A DNA stretch of 64,000 nt, taken from Streptomyces asiaticus. GTDB taxonomy: Bacteria > Actinomycetota > Actinomycetes > Streptomycetales > Streptomycetaceae. A program made the translations under genes and the position numbers. The notes under the pieces were generated by a model. That model searched no databases and was not told the DNA's origin. It saw nothing but the letters and a program-made list of their open reading frames with translations. Within the stretch, counting starts at the first letter, position 1, and each line of letters starts with the position of its first letter. The DNA lies in the NCBI RefSeq assembly GCF_018138715.1, contig NZ_JAGSHX010000006.1:9734001-9798000 (forward strand). Reading direction: 5' to 3'. This document shows positions 8,166 through 16,429 of this stretch, piece after piece.

Positions 8166-8996
8166 GTGACGGCCTGTCGCGTGCTACCAGCGGCGATTAC
8201 GGTGAGGCAGGTGACGCTCAGCGCAAGATCCCTGCTGCCGGTCAACCTCACCCTCGGCGTATTGCTGGTAGTGCTGCTGGCCGTGGCCGCGGGGGTCGCC
8301 CACTGGTCCGGTCTGTCCCCAAATCCCTCCGTCAACCGTCCACGGGAGATCGTGGTGGCCGGCGTGCGCGCGGCGGCGCAGCTCGCCGCCGTGTCCGTGA
8401 TCATCACCTGGGCCGTCACCAACGTGGCCGGGTTGGCCGCGTTCCTGGTCGTGATGTTCGGCGTCGCCGTGCGCACGGCGGGCCGGCGGCTGACCAGCAA
8501 CCGCACCTGGTGGCTGACCGCCGCACCGATCGCCGCCGGCGTCGTCCCCACCGTGGCCGCGCTGCTGCTGACGGGACTCGTTCCCGCGAAGGGGCTTGTC
8601 CTCATCCCCATCAGCGGCATCCTCATCGGTGGCGCCCTGACGGTAACGGTGCTCGCGGGCCGACGCGCCCTCGATGAGCTGGAACTCCGGCGTGGCGAGG
8701 TCGAGGCGGCGATGGCTCTGGGTTTGCTCGACCGGGACGCGCGCATGGAGATCGCACGGCCGGCCGCGTCCGACGCGTTGCTGCCGGGGCTGGACCAGAC
8801 GCGCACGGTGGGGCTGGTGACGCTTCCCGGGGCGTTCGTGGGCATGCTCCTGGGCGGGGCGAGCCCGCTCATGGCCGGGGCGGTTCAGCTGTTCGTCCTG
8901 ATCGCCTTGATGGCGGTCCAGGCCATTGCCGTCGCGGTGACCGTCGAGCTCATCGCTCGGCACCGGCTGTTCCGCCCTGGAGCGCATGCCACCTGA
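8166..8996 (+). CDS. FetB-like (UPF0014) ABC transporter permease
   Basis: A 276-residue membrane protein with about seven hydrophobic segments. It matches the FetB/YbbM family of iron-related permeases: the family pattern REIVVAGVRAAAQL near residue 60, and GGALTVTVLAGRRALDELELRRGEVEAAMALG followed by LLPGLDQTRTVGLVTLPGAFVGMLLGGASPLMAGAVQLFV in the second half. In E. coli FetB pairs with the ATPase FetA for iron export. No FetA gene is adjacent here, so the ATPase must lie elsewhere or is missing. The start is uncertain: GTG 8166 has GGGGA 4 bases upstream; GTG 8211 is an alternative. Confidence 0.8.
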   Translation: MTACRVLPAAITVRQVTLSARSLLPVNLTLGVLLVVLLAVAAGVAHWSGLSPNPSVNRPREIVVAGVRAAAQLAAVSVIITWAVTNVAGLAAFLVVMFGVAVRTAGRRLTSNRTWWLTAAPIAAGVVPTVAALLLTGLVPAKGLVLIPISGILIGGALTVTVLAGRRALDELELRRGEVEAAMALGLLDRDARMEIARPAASDALLPGLDQTRTVGLVTLPGAFVGMLLGGASPLMAGAVQLFVLIALMAVQAIAVAVTVELIARHRLFRPGAHAT

Positions 8997-9057
8997 CGTC
9001 CGCGCCGGGCGTGCCGGTACTGGCACGCTTCCTCGAGCGGCCGGACCTGATGGCTCT

Positions 9058-9909
9058 TCACCGCTGACCGGCCGTCCAGGACGTGAGGACGCGCAAGGCA
9101 TCGTGCGACGGGCTGCCGGGCTCGGCGGTGAGGACCATGAGGCGCTGCCCCGAGCCGTCGGGGCTGCTCCAGATGTCGCAGTCCAGCGTCAGGTCACCGA
9201 CCAGCCGATGCCGGTAGTGCTTGGTGCCGTAGCTGTCGCTGTTGACCCGGTGCTCGGCCCACCAGGTGCGGAAGTCGGCGTCCCTGACGGACAGTTCGCC
9301 GACGAGCTGCGTCAGCTCGGGGTCGTCGGGGTCGGCCGCGGCCTCCATACGCAGCGCGGCGACGGCGTCGCGCGCGTCGTGCCGCCACTCCCGGTGCATG
9401 TCTCGGACGATCGGGTCCGTGAACAGCAGGCGTACGTAATTGCGCCGCCCCGATGGCATCAGCGAGAAGTCGGTGAACAGGGCCGCGGCGGCGACGTTCC
9501 AAGCCAGGATGTCCATCCGGCTGCCGAGGACGATGGCGGGTGCTCCGGTGAGCTGATCGAGCAGGCGGCGCATGGTGGGCCGTACGCGCTGGGCGGGCCG
9601 CCGTCGGCGGCGCGGCCACTCATCGGCCCTGCCGGCGAGTTCGTACAGGTACTTCTGCTGGTCGTCGTCGAGGCGTAGTGCGCGGGCGAGGGTGGTGAGC
9701 ACCGACGCGGACGCCCGGACGCGACCCTGCTCCAAGCGTGTGTAGTAGTCCACGCTGATGGCCGCGAGCTGGGCGACCTCCTGGCGGCGGAGTCCCGCGA
9801 CCCTGCGCTGGGAGTCCGTCTCGGGCAGGCCCAGGTCCTGCGGCGCCAGCTGCGCTCGGCGAGCCTTGAGGAAGGCCCCGAGCTCGCGGGGGGCGGGTGC
9901 CGGAGTCAT
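9058..9909 (-). CDS. XRE-family regulator with MmyB-like C-terminal domain
   Basis: A 283-residue regulator. An N-terminal Cro/C1-type helix-turn-helix (ELGAFLKARRAQLAPQDLGLP...GLRRQEVAQLAAISVDYYTRLEQGR, residues 6-65) is followed by an MmyB-like ligand domain with the conserved NYVRLLFTDP, REWRHDARDAVAALRMEAAADP and FRTWWAEHRV stretches. ATG 9909 has GGA a few bases upstream; ATG 9918 is an equally possible start. It is divergent from a hydrolase gene with tandem 19-bp repeats between them, which makes that hydrolase its likely target. Actinomycetes often pair this family with oxidoreductases or hydrolases. Confidence 0.88.
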   Translation of the reverse strand: MTPAPAPRELGAFLKARRAQLAPQDLGLPETDSQRRVAGLRRQEVAQLAAISVDYYTRLEQGRVRASASVLTTLARALRLDDDQQKYLYELAGRADEWPRRRRRPAQRVRPTMRRLLDQLTGAPAIVLGSRMDILAWNVAAAALFTDFSLMPSGRRNYVRLLFTDPIVRDMHREWRHDARDAVAALRMEAAADPDDPELTQLVGELSVRDADFRTWWAEHRVNSDSYGTKHYRHRLVGDLTLDCDIWSSPDGSGQRLMVLTAEPGSPSHDALRVLTSWTAGQR

Positions 9910-10078
9910 GGGTTCCATTGTGGCGTGAGCGGCACGAGGGGAGAGGGGGCAGGTTTCTTCCCACGCAGAAACGTGCCTCTTTTGCGTGCCGGGGGGCGCG
10001 CCGAGGGTGGGGGAGCGCCCGGCGATGTGCCGGGCGCGGAGCCCATCGTCCGGGGCGACCCACCGTTCATCGTCTGTG

Positions 10079-10191
10079 GCGGACCCACCGCCCCAGGGCG
10101 GACCCACCGCCCCAGGGCGGACCCACCGCCCCAGGGCTGACCCACCGCCCCAGGGCTGACCCATCGCCCCAGGGCTGACCCATCGCCCCGG
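10079..10191. repeat. Six tandem 19-bp repeats in a divergent promoter region
   Basis: The unit GCGGACCCACCGCCCCAGG occurs three times without change (10079-10135), then three more times with single-base changes (GCTGACCCACCGCCCCAGG, GCTGACCCATCGCCCCAGG and a final copy shortened by one base). A degenerate copy may start near 10053. The array fills much of the 338-bp space between the XRE regulator and the hydrolase. There are no spacers, so it is not CRISPR. It may be an iterated operator or simply a slippage-derived minisatellite. Confidence 0.9.
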
Positions 10192-10247
10192 CCCGAAGCA
10201 CCGCCGTGGTGCGGCCCCGCCGAGACAGCACACACCTGGAGCATTCC

Positions 10248-11192
10248 GTGGCGAAGACCACCGTCACTTTCGACAGCGTCGGCATCCCGCTCGCCGGTCA
10301 CCTCTACGTCCCCGACACCCCCGCGCGCGGCCCGCGCCCGGCGATCGTCGTCGGCCATCCCGGCAGCGGTGTGAAGGAGCAGGCCGCGGGCCTGTACGCG
10401 CGTCGCCTGGCCGAGAGGGGCTTTGTCACGCTCGCCTTCGACGCGGCCTACCAGGGCGAGAGCGGTGGCCAGCCACGTGGCCTGGAGGATCCCGCCCACC
10501 GTGTCGAGGACCTCAAGGCCGCCGTCTCCTTCCTCACCACCCGCGGCGAAGTCGACGCGGCCCGCATCGGCGCACTCGGCATCTGCGCCTCCGGTGGCTA
10601 TGCACTGTCCGCCACCGCGAGCGATCACCGTATCCAGGCCGTCGCCACGGTCAGCGCCGTCGACATCGCCCGCCAGTTCCGGCTGGGGGCCGACGGGGCC
10701 CAGGACCCGGCCGTGTTCCAGAGCATGCTGGCCGCCGCGGCCGACGCACGCACCACCGAGGCCCGTGGCGAGACACCGCCGGTCCTGACCCTCTTCCCCG
10801 ACACCGTCGAGCAGGCCCGCGCACTCGGCGGAGAACACGGCGCCGAGGGCTTCGCGTACTACCGCACCCCACGCGGCCGGCACCCCCGCTCGGCGGACTT
10901 CCTCACCTGGACCAGCGTCGACAAGATGGCGACCTTCGACGCCTTCAGCCCGGTCCCGCTGATGGGGCAACGTCCGCTGCTCATGATCGTCGGCACCCGA
11001 GCCGTCACCTCCTGGATGAGCGTAGAAGCGTTCCAGCGGGCCATCGGTCCCAAGGAGATCCACTGGATCGACGGCGCCGGCCATGTCGACCTGTACGACA
11101 GGAAGCAGTACGTGGACCCCGCCGTCGAGAAGCTCACGGACTTCTTCGGCGACCACCTGGGCCAGGCGATTTCGCCGACATCGACCAGCTAG
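10248..11192 (+). CDS. Alpha/beta hydrolase (dienelactone hydrolase-like family)
   Basis: A 314-residue alpha/beta hydrolase with no signal peptide. The oxyanion region (AIVVGHPGSGVKEQ, about residues 27-40) precedes the nucleophile elbow GALGICASGGYA (about 115), where a Cys takes the usual nucleophile place as in dienelactone hydrolases. A late His is in GAGHVDLYD. GTG 10248 is chosen because TGGAG lies 6 bases upstream. It is divergent from the XRE/MmyB regulator across the 19-bp repeat array. The substrate is unknown. Confidence 0.85.
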   Translation: MAKTTVTFDSVGIPLAGHLYVPDTPARGPRPAIVVGHPGSGVKEQAAGLYARRLAERGFVTLAFDAAYQGESGGQPRGLEDPAHRVEDLKAAVSFLTTRGEVDAARIGALGICASGGYALSATASDHRIQAVATVSAVDIARQFRLGADGAQDPAVFQSMLAAAADARTTEARGETPPVLTLFPDTVEQARALGGEHGAEGFAYYRTPRGRHPRSADFLTWTSVDKMATFDAFSPVPLMGQRPLLMIVGTRAVTSWMSVEAFQRAIGPKEIHWIDGAGHVDLYDRKQYVDPAVEKLTDFFGDHLGQAISPTSTS

Positions 11193-11210
11193 GCATCTGC
11201 AACCGCAACT

Positions 11211-12227
11211 TCACCAACGGGGCTGAGCACTGCGCAGCCAGCGCAGCGAGGCGAGGCCCAGCGCGTTCATCATGGCCACGATGTTGGGATCGGCGGCCGG
11301 CCCGGCCGCGGCAGCGGTGCGCAGCAGAAATCCGGCGTGCAGGGCGAGCATCTCGTTGATCCGGGCGGGGTCGAGGTCGCGGGTCAGCGGGTGGTTCTCG
11401 GCGATCGGCCGCGGGTCCACGCCGCTGAGGGAGGCGCTCGACATCAGGGTGACCACGTCACAGTGACGGGGGCCGATCCAGGCGTGCGGCCAGTCGACGA
11501 CGAAGACACGGTCCGCGGTCAGCATGATGTTGAACGGGTACAGGTCTCCGTGCAGAAGAGTGGCGCCGGCCAGCGAAGCGTTCTCTTCCAGGGCGGTGAG
11601 TTGGTCGAAATGGTGAGCTGCCCACGGTGACAGCTCCGCGACCTTGTCTCTGACGGCGGTATCGCCGGCCATCGCCCGCCATCCTCCCAAGCGCGGCTTG
11701 CCCAAGATCGCCTCATCCACCGGCGATGGCGTCAGGACCTCCGCCATATCGGTCACTGCCGCGAGCACTCTGTCGAGTTCTTCCCGCTGCCACGGCTGGG
11801 CGGGCAGGTGTCCCACGATCTCCTCGAAGGCCAGTACGACCCAGGTGCCGTCGTCGTACGCGTCGAGCAACCGCGGCGCCGGCACCTCCCTGGGAAGCCG
11901 CTCGGACACGGCGATCTCCCGGCGGTGGAAGTCCGCCACCGCCGGTGCCATCAGCGAGCTGGCCGCCTTGATGAAGGCACGCTTGCCGTTCTCCAGACGC
12001 ACTCGTGCGGCGAGACCCTCGGAGAACCCGCCCCGCTGGCTGCTCGCATGGGCCACCGGGCTGCCGAGCAGCCGCCCGATCCGGGCTGTCACCTCGCGCG
12101 GCATCGCCGCCCAGTCCATCCTTCGGCTGCCTGTGGCCTCGGGCAGGCCGAGGCCCAGGCCCAGGCGCAGGCCCGGGCCCGGGCCCGGGCTCGCCGAAAC
12201 GGGTCTGTCGTCGGGATCATGTGTCAT
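11211..12227 (-). CDS. Aminoglycoside phosphotransferase (APH)-fold kinase
   Basis: A 338-residue protein of the APH/choline kinase fold. The Brenner motif LLHGDLYPFNIM carries the catalytic Asp, and VFVVDWPHAW the metal-binding Asp; the N-lobe Lys is in KRAFIKAASS. The N-terminus has a Gly-Pro/Gly-Leu run encoded by a hexanucleotide repeat. ATG 12227 has GGAG 6 bases upstream. It starts 21 bp after the signal-peptidase gene on the same strand, so it may be the last gene of the cysteine-rich peptide operon. The substrate is unknown and antibiotic resistance should not be assumed; a role in self-protection is only a guess. Confidence 0.8.
   Translation of the reverse strand: MTHDPDDRPVSASPGPGPGLRLGLGLGLPEATGSRRMDWAAMPREVTARIGRLLGSPVAHASSQRGGFSEGLAARVRLENGKRAFIKAASSLMAPAVADFHRREIAVSERLPREVPAPRLLDAYDDGTWVVLAFEEIVGHLPAQPWQREELDRVLAAVTDMAEVLTPSPVDEAILGKPRLGGWRAMAGDTAVRDKVAELSPWAAHHFDQLTALEENASLAGATLLHGDLYPFNIMLTADRVFVVDWPHAWIGPRHCDVVTLMSSASLSGVDPRPIAENHPLTRDLDPARINEMLALHAGFLLRTAAAAGPAADPNIVAMMNALGLASLRWLRSAQPRW
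12146..12192. repeat. Hexanucleotide repeat tract inside the APH-fold gene
   Basis: About eight units related to GGCCCA, GGCGCA and GGCCCG follow each other and encode alternating Gly-Leu and Gly-Pro near residues 15-28 of the APH-fold protein. Changes in unit number would keep the frame and only lengthen or shorten the linker. Confidence 0.8.
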
Positions 12228-12248
12228 GGTCGGCTCCGAGGTCGCGCT

Positions 12249-13172
12249 TCACCGTTCTCTGCTCTCCTCCACCGCGTAGCCGGGCACGGATGGCCATCGG
12301 ACGGTCAGCACCACCGACTCTTCCTCCGCGAACCATGAGTGATCGACTCCGTGCCCCCACACGACGTAATCGCCCTGCTCTTCCAGAAGAACGTCGCGGC
12401 CGGGGAGCTCCACGCGGAAACGGCCGCTGATGAGAACCAGGAGAGCCGTGCGTTCCTCGCCCCGCACCCACTCCGCCCGTTCGTCGCCACGGGGGTGGAC
12501 GCCCCATTTGATCTCCACGGCCTCGCTGTGGCGCGGGTCGCCGGCGTCCTTGAAGTGTCCGAGGAGCCACCCCCGGTCCAGTGCCGCATCCTTGCCCGCA
12601 TTGCCCACGTATACGCTGTCGCTCACGGTGCCGGACGCTAGCAGTTCCTCGTATGCGCATCCCGGCATCCCCGTGGCCGTCGCGTCCTCATCGTACGGCG
12701 GCCGGGGGCGGGGCCCAAGGACGGTGCCCAGGACGTGTGTCGTGGGGAAGTAGCCCGCCTCGCGGGAGTCGTAGCTGTTGTGGGTGTTGTCGCCCAGGAG
12801 GATCAGTGCCCCGGGTGGGACGGAGCCACCGGCGGTGGCGTACGGCTCCGGGAGGGCTCCCGGGGGTGGTCGGTCGCCCGCCACCGCCGCCACCCGCTTG
12901 ATCATCCACTGTTCCGCGGTACCGGTACCGGTGGCCGCTACCGCTCGGTGCGGGGCGGGTGACGGGAGCCCGTCGTCCTCCTGTCGTACGACGACCACCT
13001 GCCCGACCGCGCACCGCCCGCCGCGCCGCACCAGCACTCGCTCCCCGTCGCGGTACGTGGGTTCCATGCTCCCGCCCCGTACGGTCACGACCACGAGCGT
13101 CCGCCGCAGGACCGTTCCGGTGAGGAGAGCCGCCCCCAGGGCCATCCCCAGTCCCAGCACCATCAGATCCAT
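12249..13172 (-). CDS. S26-family signal peptidase fused to a C-terminal cupin domain
   Basis: A 307-residue protein with two parts. Residues 1-160 are a type I signal peptidase: one N-terminal membrane segment, catalytic Ser35 in RGGSMEPT, general base Lys92 in MIKRVAAVAGD, and the GDNxxxSxDSR motif at 127-137. Residues 183-307 form a small cupin (HSEAVEIKWGVHPRGDERAEWV, VLISGRFRVELPG, GDYVVWGHGVDHSWFAEEESVVLTVRWPS). The frame is continuous and no stop separates the halves. The start overlaps the ABC exporter stop (ATGA), so it is co-expressed with it. I infer that it removes the leader of the cysteine-rich peptide; the cupin's role is unknown. Confidence 0.88.
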   Translation of the reverse strand: MDLMVLGLGMALGAALLTGTVLRRTLVVVTVRGGSMEPTYRDGERVLVRRGGRCAVGQVVVVRQEDDGLPSPAPHRAVAATGTGTAEQWMIKRVAAVAGDRPPPGALPEPYATAGGSVPPGALILLGDNTHNSYDSREAGYFPTTHVLGTVLGPRPRPPYDEDATATGMPGCAYEELLASGTVSDSVYVGNAGKDAALDRGWLLGHFKDAGDPRHSEAVEIKWGVHPRGDERAEWVRGEERTALLVLISGRFRVELPGRDVLLEEQGDYVVWGHGVDHSWFAEEESVVLTVRWPSVPGYAVEESRER

Positions 13173-15115
13173 CACACGGCCTCTTCCGGCGCCACCGGAG
13201 AGTCCCCGGCGGAGAGTTGATAGCCACCGGCCTGGAGGGTGAAGAGCCGCGCGTACTCGCCGCCCGCCGCCATCAGCAGGGTGTGGTTCCCCCGCTCGGC
13301 GACCCGTCCGTCCTTGAGTACGACGATGACGTCCGCGTCCCGCAGCGCGCTGAGCCGGTGCGAGATCAGGAGACTGGTGCGGGTGCTCCGCTCGCTCCGC
13401 AGGGACGCGTGGATCTCGTGCTCCGCCTCCGCGTCGAGTCCGGCCGATGGCTCGTCGAGGATCATCAGTTCGCGGCGCGTGGACGCGTCGCGCAGGAATG
13501 CCCTCGCCAGTGCCAGCCGTTGCCACTGACCGCCGGAGAGGACCACGCCCGTCTCCGGGTTGCCCTTGTCCTCCTCCGTGAAGAACATCCGGGTGAGCAA
13601 GGTGTCGTAGCCCCGGGGGAGTGCGGCCAACTGGCCGTCGATTCCGGCCCGTTGGGCGGCCTGACGCATCCGCTCACGCGATCGGTGCCGTTCCGCCAGC
13701 ACGGTGAGGTCGCCGAGCGCGATGTTCTCCGCCGCCGTCATGTCGTACTGCATATAGTCCTGGAACACCGCGCCCACGCGTTCCCGCAACCGCGCGGGAT
13801 CGACGTCACGGATGTCCACGCCGTCCCACAGGATCGCGCCGCGCGTCGGGTCGTAGAACCGGCAGAGCAGCTTCACCAGAGTGGACTTGCCCGCCCCGTT
13901 GAGCCCGACGAGGGCCAGCGCACGGCCCTGCGGAAGGTACAGGTCGACGCCGCGCAGCACCCAGGGGAGATCGGGCGAATAGCGGAACCAGACGTCCCGG
14001 AGCTCGATCCCGTGGCGCAGTGTCGGCAGCGGGCGGGGCCGGTCCGCGACCGGGAGGTCCGAGGTGGCCTGTGTCACCGCCGTGTAGTGGTCGAACATCA
14101 GCAGCGTCTGCTGGCCCTGCGCGGCGTCGCCCGCCAGCGAGGCCAGCGCCCCCTGCACACCGGCGATCGCGGCCACGAACATGGTCACATCGCCCACCGA
14201 CAGCGCCCCGCCACGCGCCGCGAGGACAGCCCAGAGCAGCCCACCGCCGGAAACCAGCGCCGCCAGTCCGCCCAGCCCCGTCTGCACGGCGATTTCGCGC
14301 CGGTCCATGGCCCGCTTCGCGGCATTGGCCGTACGCCGTTCCATCAGCATCCGCTCGCGCAGAAACGGGCCGATGCCGAAGAGCCGGACCTCCTTGGCCG
14401 CCTCCACACTCGACAGCAGATCGGCGTAGAAGAACTCCCGCCGCTCGACCGGCCCGACCTCCCACAGCATCCGCGCCCGCCGCCGGGCCAGTGCCACTTC
14501 CGACCACAGCACGGGCACCCCCGCCACCAGCAGAATCCCGGCCATCGCGGGGCTGACGAGGAGGAGCGAGCCCAGGAAGCCACCGATGGTCACCCCGGCG
14601 CGCACGACACCCAGGATGCTCTCCGCGACATGGGTGGCCGTCTCGTGGCCCGCCTGCTGGGCCAGCCGCAGCCGGTCCAGGAAGTGCGGGTTCTCGAACT
14701 TGCCCAGCCCGACGAAACCATCGACGGCGGCGAACAGCCGGTCCTGCATCTCCAGCCCCACCCGGCGGTCCAGCTCCGCTCGCGCGTATCGCATGGCCTG
14801 CGAGGCCACCACCGCCGTCACACCGAGGCAGGCCATCGCCGTTCCGGGCAGCAGCAGCGTTCCCGGGGCACCGCTCGCCAGGTCGTCCATGACCAGCTTC
14901 ATCAACCAGGCCGTCACCACCGGCAACGCGCTCACCAGCAGCGACAGCCCCATGTGGAGCAGCAGGGTGCCGGGGGCGGCGCGGGCGGTGACCGCGCAGA
15001 CGGCGGCGAGCCGCCGCAGCGCGATCACGGCGCGCGCGCCCGGGGCGCCCGCAGGGGCGCAGGCGGTGTCCGCCGCCGACTCCTCGTGGCCGCCTCGCCC
15101 GCGCACGGTACTCAC
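13172..15115 (-). CDS. ABC exporter, fused membrane and ATPase domains
   Basis: A 647-residue half-transporter. The first 340 residues hold about five to six membrane segments of the ABC exporter type; the C-terminal ATPase has Walker A GLNGAGKST, signature LSGGQWQRLALARA and Walker B LMILDEPSAGLD, with the switch His in LLISHRLS. No N-terminal C39 peptidase is present, which fits the separate signal peptidase encoded next. The GTG start at 15115 overlaps the thioredoxin stop and its own stop overlaps the peptidase start. As part of this operon it is the likely exporter of the cysteine-rich peptide. Confidence 0.9.
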   Translation of the reverse strand: MSTVRGRGGHEESAADTACAPAGAPGARAVIALRRLAAVCAVTARAAPGTLLLHMGLSLLVSALPVVTAWLMKLVMDDLASGAPGTLLLPGTAMACLGVTAVVASQAMRYARAELDRRVGLEMQDRLFAAVDGFVGLGKFENPHFLDRLRLAQQAGHETATHVAESILGVVRAGVTIGGFLGSLLLVSPAMAGILLVAGVPVLWSEVALARRRARMLWEVGPVERREFFYADLLSSVEAAKEVRLFGIGPFLRERMLMERRTANAAKRAMDRREIAVQTGLGGLAALVSGGGLLWAVLAARGGALSVGDVTMFVAAIAGVQGALASLAGDAAQGQQTLLMFDHYTAVTQATSDLPVADRPRPLPTLRHGIELRDVWFRYSPDLPWVLRGVDLYLPQGRALALVGLNGAGKSTLVKLLCRFYDPTRGAILWDGVDIRDVDPARLRERVGAVFQDYMQYDMTAAENIALGDLTVLAERHRSRERMRQAAQRAGIDGQLAALPRGYDTLLTRMFFTEEDKGNPETGVVLSGGQWQRLALARAFLRDASTRRELMILDEPSAGLDAEAEHEIHASLRSERSTRTSLLISHRLSALRDADVIVVLKDGRVAERGNHTLLMAAGGEYARLFTLQAGGYQLSAGDSPVAPEEAV

Positions 15116-15660
15116 ACCGGAAGTGCCGGCCGGGACAGGTCCACCGCGTCGTCGGTGACCACGACCTCGCCCTCGGCATCCGGCGCGACCATGAGCACGG
15201 TGGGGAAGGCCATGATCTCGAACGCCGCGCCCATGGGTTCCTCGTTGCGGGTCTGGGTCACGACCTTCGCCACCGACCGCAGTTCGGCGACCATGGGCGC
15301 GGCCAGGTCCTCATCGCCCACCACGGCGGCCAGCACCCGATCGCGTCCGCCGGGCACCGTACGGGCGTACTCCAGGAACTTCGGCAGCTGCTCCTTGCAC
15401 GGCCCGCAGGTCGGGGTGAAGAAGCCCACCAAGGTGGTCCCGGTCATCATGGCGCGGCTCAACGGCTCGCCGTCCACGGTGTGGGTGGTGAACTCACCCA
15501 CCGGCTCGCCGAGTTCGATCGCCGAGCGTGGCCGGTCGACGGACCTCGCCGCCAGCAGCTCGCCGTGCTCCCGCAGGCGCTTGATCACGCCCAGGGTGAG
15601 GATCAGGTCCAGCGAACACAGTGCCCCCACGAGCACCACGGCGCTGATCAGGACTGGCAT
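15112..15660 (-). CDS. Membrane-anchored thioredoxin-like protein (TlpA/MauD type)
   Basis: A 182-residue protein. A single N-terminal membrane anchor (residues 3-25) is followed by a linker and a thioredoxin-fold domain with the redox motif CGPC at 85-88 (TPTCGPCKEQLPKF). The cis-Pro is in MAFPTVLMV. A strong ribosome site (GGGAGGAA) precedes ATG 15660. The active site should face outside the membrane. Next to a MauE-like protein and the cysteine-rich peptide gene, it is probably a thiol-disulfide oxidoreductase for that peptide, as MauD is for the disulfide-rich small subunit of methylamine dehydrogenase. Confidence 0.88.
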   Translation of the reverse strand: MPVLISAVVLVGALCSLDLILTLGVIKRLREHGELLAARSVDRPRSAIELGEPVGEFTTHTVDGEPLSRAMMTGTTLVGFFTPTCGPCKEQLPKFLEYARTVPGGRDRVLAAVVGDEDLAAPMVAELRSVAKVVTQTRNEEPMGAAFEIMAFPTVLMVAPDAEGEVVVTDDAVDLSRPALPV

Positions 15661-16267
15661 GGTTCCTCCCGGATGTCCCGGATATCCCGGATGGCCTTCG
15701 GATGGTGTGTGCGCGCGTCGAATCGGGGATCCGCCGGGCCCTGGACGGGGCGAAGAGCTCGGCCAGGTCGTCGAGTACGGTCACCAGGGCACCCGCGACG
15801 AGCCCGGCGGCCGCCGCCACGAGCGCTCCCGTCGCCGTCGCCGGTGCCGGGCCCGCCAGTGTCATCAGGCCGGCCGCCGCCGCGATGGCGGTCAGCACTA
15901 CATTGCGCAGGAGATGGCGGCGGCCCAGCGGGGCCGCCGAGGCCCCGAAACAGCGGCAGGTGGCGCCCGTTCCCCGCCGTATCGTGCGGGCTGTCGCCGC
16001 CGAGAAAACGCTCAACAGCCCCGCCGCGAGGGCCAGTCCGGCCATGGTGGCGCCGTCCGAGGGCGGGATGAGCAGGGCACAGACCGCGCCCTCCGCGGTG
16101 ACCACGGCCGCCGCCGCGGGTTCGACCAGCCGCGGTGGGACCACTCCCATGGCGGGCAGCGATTCCACGAAGGCCGCGAACCTGCCCCGGCCCGCCGACT
16201 TGCTCAGGAAGGCGATCAGGAAGACCACGCCGATCATGGCCCGGACCGCGATCACCAGATACTGCAC
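15494..16267 (-). CDS. MauE/DoxX-like redox-associated membrane protein
   Basis: GTG 16267 (AAAGGG 6 bases upstream) opens a four-helix membrane protein with the MauE hallmarks: an initial helix LVIAVRAMIGVVFLIAFLSK, and a Cys pair in ATCRCFG that resembles the CxCFG motif of the family. The recognisable domain ends near residue 178 (VLDDLAELF), at about 15735. The frame then runs on without a stop to 15494, overlapping the thioredoxin gene by 167 bp with a basic, low-similarity tail. Either the protein truly has this tail or an indel has removed a nearer stop. Its likely role is to pass electrons to or from the thioredoxin partner across the membrane. Confidence 0.75.
   Translation of the reverse strand: MQYLVIAVRAMIGVVFLIAFLSKSAGRGRFAAFVESLPAMGVVPPRLVEPAAAAVVTAEGAVCALLIPPSDGATMAGLALAAGLLSVFSAATARTIRRGTGATCRCFGASAAPLGRRHLLRNVVLTAIAAAAGLMTLAGPAPATATGALVAAAAGLVAGALVTVLDDLAELFAPSRARRIPDSTRAHTIRRPSGISGTSGRNHASPDQRRGARGGTVFAGPDPHPGRDQAPAGARRAAGGEVRRPATLGDRTRRAGG
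15668..15694. repeat. Three tandem 9-bp units ahead of the thioredoxin gene
   Basis: CCCGGATGT, CCCGGATAT and CCCGGATGG follow one another just upstream of the thioredoxin start and inside the C-terminal tail of the MauE-like frame, encoding part of SGISGTSG. They may reflect local slippage. Confidence 0.7.
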
Positions 16268-16312
16268 GGCAACCCTTTCAATCGAGGTAGGGATGCGGGC
16301 TGAGCGTGAAGA

Positions 16313-16349
16313 CGGCCCCCGAATGCCCCCGTTGGCCACTCGGGGGCCG
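16313..16349 (-). terminator. Hairpin between the peptide gene and the MauE-like gene
   Basis: A perfect 10-bp stem (CGGCCCCCGA with TCGGGGGCCG) and a 17-base loop lie in the 162-bp gap after the cysteine-rich peptide stop. There is no T-run. In operons that make peptides, such a stem often lets the precursor be made in excess over the downstream genes; here that is an inference from position. Confidence 0.6.
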
Positions 16350-16429
16350 CCTGCCCGCTGTCGTTCAGCGGTGCGCCGCGTACGCCGTCGTCCAGGAGCA
16401 GACGGCGGCCGGCGCGGCCCTGCGCGGTG

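Noticed and set aside
10079..10191. CRISPR array
   Set aside because: The 19-bp units are directly contiguous with no spacers and no cas genes.
11211..12227. Aminoglycoside-resistance gene
   Set aside because: Only the general APH fold is visible; the sequence has no features of a specific aminoglycoside family and the context suggests otherwise.
13217..16303. A 1028-codon open frame on the plus strand across the exporter operon
   Set aside because: It is antisense to well-recognised genes and has the Arg/Pro/His/Gln-rich composition expected of a shadow frame in GC-rich DNA.
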